Origin: Candidatus Glassbacteria bacterium RIFCSPLOWO2_12_FULL_58_11
Lineage (GTDB): Bacteria > Gemmatimonadota > Glassbacteria > GWA2-58-10
Assembly: GCA_001780825.1 (NCBI GenBank)
Contig: MFIX01000055.1
Coordinates: 2,788 to 10,359, forward strand
DNA: 7,572 nucleotides
Direction: 5' to 3'
The notes beneath the pieces were generated by a model. It was not told the origin of the DNA. It was given only the letters and a program-made list of their open reading frames with translations, and did not search any database. How positions within the stretch are numbered: position 1 is the first letter of the stretch; every line of letters begins with the position of its first letter. A program made the position numbers and the translations under genes. Of this stretch, positions 5,686 through 7,572 are shown in pieces.

Positions 5686-7362
5686 ATGTGCTCCAGAAAA
5701 TTTTACCTGACTGTCATAATGCTCAGTTTCCCGGCGTTACTCAACCCGGGTGTGTTAAGAGGCGACGGTCTAGAAGACAGGCTGGCAGCGAGCGCGGTGA
5801 AGGCCAACGAAGCATTTTTGCGTTGCCGGCGCTACCTGGAGGGCTGGCTCAGACACCTCGATCCCGCCAGCGGACTGCTCCGTCAGAGCCTGGCCGCCGA
5901 GGGCAACCTCTGGACGCCGGAGAACTCGGCCGCGGATAATTTTCCGTTCATGGTGATCGCCGCGCGGTTCACCCGGCCTGAACTTGAGAGATCCCTTTTC
6001 CATGAAAGCCTCATTGGAGAGAAAAGTTATGCCGCCGACCGGTGGGGGCTGCCCTCGGCTTTCGACTTGAACAAGAAGGCCAAACTGGAACGCGACACCG
6101 GCCGCCTCATTTTCGGCGCCTCGGAGTACGCCAAGGATGGCCTGGCGCCAATGGTCGAAATATTGGGCCGTGGCGCCTGGTCGGCTAGAATGGAGGAGCT
6201 GGCAGAGGGCATATTCACGGCGGCGCCGGTGGAGACCGCTTTCGGCGCCTTGCCCTCGGCGGATGCCGAAGTCAACGGCGAGATGCTCCAAGTCCTATGC
6301 CGCCTGTTCTGGATGACCGGCAGGGAAATTTACCTCGAATGGGCGCGCAGGATCGGAGATGCTTACTGTTACGAAGTCCTGCCGGGCAATTACGGAGTGC
6401 CGGCACATTTCTGGGATTTCGGGAAACATACCGGCGACAGTCTGCTCAAGCTGCGCGACCATGGCTGTGAGATAGTTAGCGGGTTGACGCTGCTTTTCGC
6501 AATCGAGAAAGAGAGGAATACTCCACGGGCAAGGTCCTACTACCCGGCTATCAGCCGGATGCTCGGGCGGATAGAGGAGATCGGAACGGACAGTACCGGG
6601 ATATTTTTCAATGAGGTGAGCGCCGTCAACGGTGAGCGCACCCGCCCGGGATATTCCGATTGCTGGGGCTACGACTATTATGCCTGGTACACCTTCTGGC
6701 TGGCCACCGGCGAGGAGCGTTACCTTAAGCCCGTCCGGCAGGCGCTGCGCAGCCTTCAAATGTTTAAGGACTACCCCTGGGAGCCGCGGCAGGAGGGCGG
6801 CCAGTCGCAGGATGGAATCGCCGATGCAGTCGAGGGGGCGCTGGGACTCTTGAGCCGCCTTCCCGAGCCGAGCGCTTTCGACTGGGTGGAGCACGAGATA
6901 AATCGAATGTTCTCTTTCCAGAAGCCGGATGGGACTATTGAGGGCTGGTGGGGCGATGGCAACTTCTGCCGTACCGCGCTGATGTACGCTTTTTACAATA
7001 CCAGCGGTGCTTACTGCCGGCCCTGGCGGGAGGACCTGCTGCTTGCCGGGAGCCGGGAGGGCGATGGCCTGGAGATTTACCTTCGCGCAAGCAAGCCCTG
7101 GAGCGGAGAGCTTCACCTCGACCCGCCCCGCCACCGGACCTATCTGGGCCTGCCCAGCGATTACCCGCGGATCAACGCTTTTCCGGAGTGGTACACTGTC
7201 GATCCGCTGGAAATTTACCAGGTTACAATAAATGGCGGGAAAACCGGGCGCGTGCTGGGGCAGGAGCTGATCGAGGGTTACCCGGTCGAACTACGGGCAA
7301 TGAAGGCGCTACGGTTGAATATCAGGCGTAAAATCCCGGATACGGATAGCAGGGAAAAGTGA
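5686..7362 (+). CDS. Secreted alpha-helical toroid-like protein, probably carbohydrate-active, function unknown
   Basis: This 558-residue protein has an N-terminal leader (Arg4, Lys5, then FYLTVIMLSFPALL) that looks like a signal peptide, so export is expected. I do not recognise a named family. The body (about 30-450) is rich in paired amphipathic helices with aromatic and glycine-rich turns, as in alpha/alpha-toroid glycosidases and lyases: LCRLFWMTGREIYLEWARRIGDAY (204-227), DHGCEIVSGLTLLFAIE (258-274), YSDCWGYDYYAWYTFWLATGEERYL (323-347) and DGTIEGWWGDGNFCRTALMYAFYNT (415-439). A beta-rich C-terminal part (about 460-550) includes LHLDPPRHRTYLGLP and FPEWYTVDP. Asp and Glu residues in these turns could be catalytic, but none can be assigned. 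The start at 5686 has a good ribosome binding site and a promoter just upstream; the frame continues back to 5452 but would overlap the lyase gene. Divergence from a polysaccharide lyase points to glycan work. It could be a glycosidase, a lyase, or a non-catalytic glycan binder. Confidence 0.8.
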   Translation: MCSRKFYLTVIMLSFPALLNPGVLRGDGLEDRLAASAVKANEAFLRCRRYLEGWLRHLDPASGLLRQSLAAEGNLWTPENSAADNFPFMVIAARFTRPELERSLFHESLIGEKSYAADRWGLPSAFDLNKKAKLERDTGRLIFGASEYAKDGLAPMVEILGRGAWSARMEELAEGIFTAAPVETAFGALPSADAEVNGEMLQVLCRLFWMTGREIYLEWARRIGDAYCYEVLPGNYGVPAHFWDFGKHTGDSLLKLRDHGCEIVSGLTLLFAIEKERNTPRARSYYPAISRMLGRIEEIGTDSTGIFFNEVSAVNGERTRPGYSDCWGYDYYAWYTFWLATGEERYLKPVRQALRSLQMFKDYPWEPRQEGGQSQDGIADAVEGALGLLSRLPEPSAFDWVEHEINRMFSFQKPDGTIEGWWGDGNFCRTALMYAFYNTSGAYCRPWREDLLLAGSREGDGLEIYLRASKPWSGELHLDPPRHRTYLGLPSDYPRINAFPEWYTVDPLEIYQVTINGGKTGRVLGQELIEGYPVELRAMKALRLNIRRKIPDTDSREK

Positions 7363-7373
7363 AAAAAGATAAA

Positions 7374-7378
7374 GAGGG
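7374..7378 (+). promoter_or_regulatory. Ribosome binding site of the bacilliredoxin gene
   Basis: GAGGG lies 7 bases before the ATG at 7386. A rival in-frame GTG at 7359 overlaps the previous stop codon as GTGA and has AGGGA (7351-7355 region) only 3-4 bases before it. Confidence 0.5.
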
Positions 7379-7385
7379 CGCGGTG

Positions 7386-7572
7386 ATGTACAAACGGATC
7401 ACCGATGTTTCGGCAGTTTTGCAAGAGAGCGAGAGCGCCCCGGTGCTGGTGCTCAAGCACAGTATAGCCTGTCCATTCTCAGGCAGCGCCAGGCGCGAGG
7501 TGGATAAATTTCTGGAGGCCCATCCGGAAGCGGAGGTTTATCTGGTGGTGGTGCAGGAGCAGCGGCCGGTCT
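7386..7572 (+). CDS. ytxJ: YtxJ/BrxC-like monothiol bacilliredoxin, C-terminus cut off by window edge
   Basis: The 62 residues visible begin MYKRITDVSAVLQES and continue with VLVLKHSIACPFSGSARREV and an EVYLVVVQEQRPV strand. This matches the YtxJ (BrxC) family, whose members have a thioredoxin-like fold and a single active cysteine in a KHS..CP(I)S setting. In Firmicutes they act with bacillithiol to reverse protein S-bacillithiolation. Here the motif is CPFS, with Cys29 and no second cysteine in the visible part. About half of a typical protein of roughly 110 residues is present. The start could be the ATG at 7386 or the in-frame GTG at 7359, which would add nine lysine-rich residues. No signal peptide is seen, so it should be cytoplasmic. 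It lies 23 bases after the toroid-protein gene and may be co-transcribed, although its role looks unrelated. Confidence 0.85.
   Translation, partial: MYKRITDVSAVLQESESAPVLVLKHSIACPFSGSARREVDKFLEAHPEAEVYLVVVQEQRPV

Noticed and set aside
6295..7134. A 279-residue minus-strand open frame inside the toroid-protein gene
   Set aside because: It lies fully antisense to a better supported gene and shows no domain motifs.

Overview
The window is bacterial DNA, moderately GC-rich by eye, with short AT-rich intergenic spacers. It has five protein genes, two of them cut by the window edges. Four form a secreted or periplasmic carbohydrate-processing locus. The fifth is a thiol-redox gene. Signal peptides, a lipoprotein-type leader, a DUF1080 protein, a heparinase II/III-type lyase and a YtxJ-like bacilliredoxin together suggest a Gram-negative, polysaccharide-degrading bacterium, perhaps of the FCB/PVC or a related uncultivated lineage. 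That placement is an inference from gene content; no rRNA or taxonomic marker is present.

Layout: three genes point left (minus strand). From upstream to downstream they are a heparinase II/III-type polysaccharide lyase (5503 to 3161); after 64 bases, a two-domain GHMP sugar kinase / GalU-type nucleotidyltransferase fusion (3096 to 1174); and, after a 314-base gap, a secreted double-DUF1080 protein (859 to the left edge, C-terminus missing). The gap at 860-1173 has no gene. It holds a REP-like inverted pair (1020-1097), a LacI/cre-like half-conserved operator with a TATAAT box next to it (986-1016), a 12-base perfect palindrome (953-964) and the DUF1080 ribosome binding site.

Two genes point right. 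After a 182-base divergent promoter region (5504-5685) comes a secreted alpha-helical, toroid-like protein of unknown activity (5686-7362). It is followed almost without a gap by the start of a YtxJ/BrxC-type monothiol bacilliredoxin (7386 to the right edge).

Working model (inference): the lyase, the toroid protein and the DUF1080 protein act outside the cytoplasm on a polysaccharide, probably one containing uronic acid. The cytoplasmic kinase-nucleotidyltransferase could turn a released monosaccharide first into its 1-phosphate and then into a nucleotide sugar, so that glycan is salvaged into activated sugar. The redox gene looks like a neighbour rather than part of this pathway.
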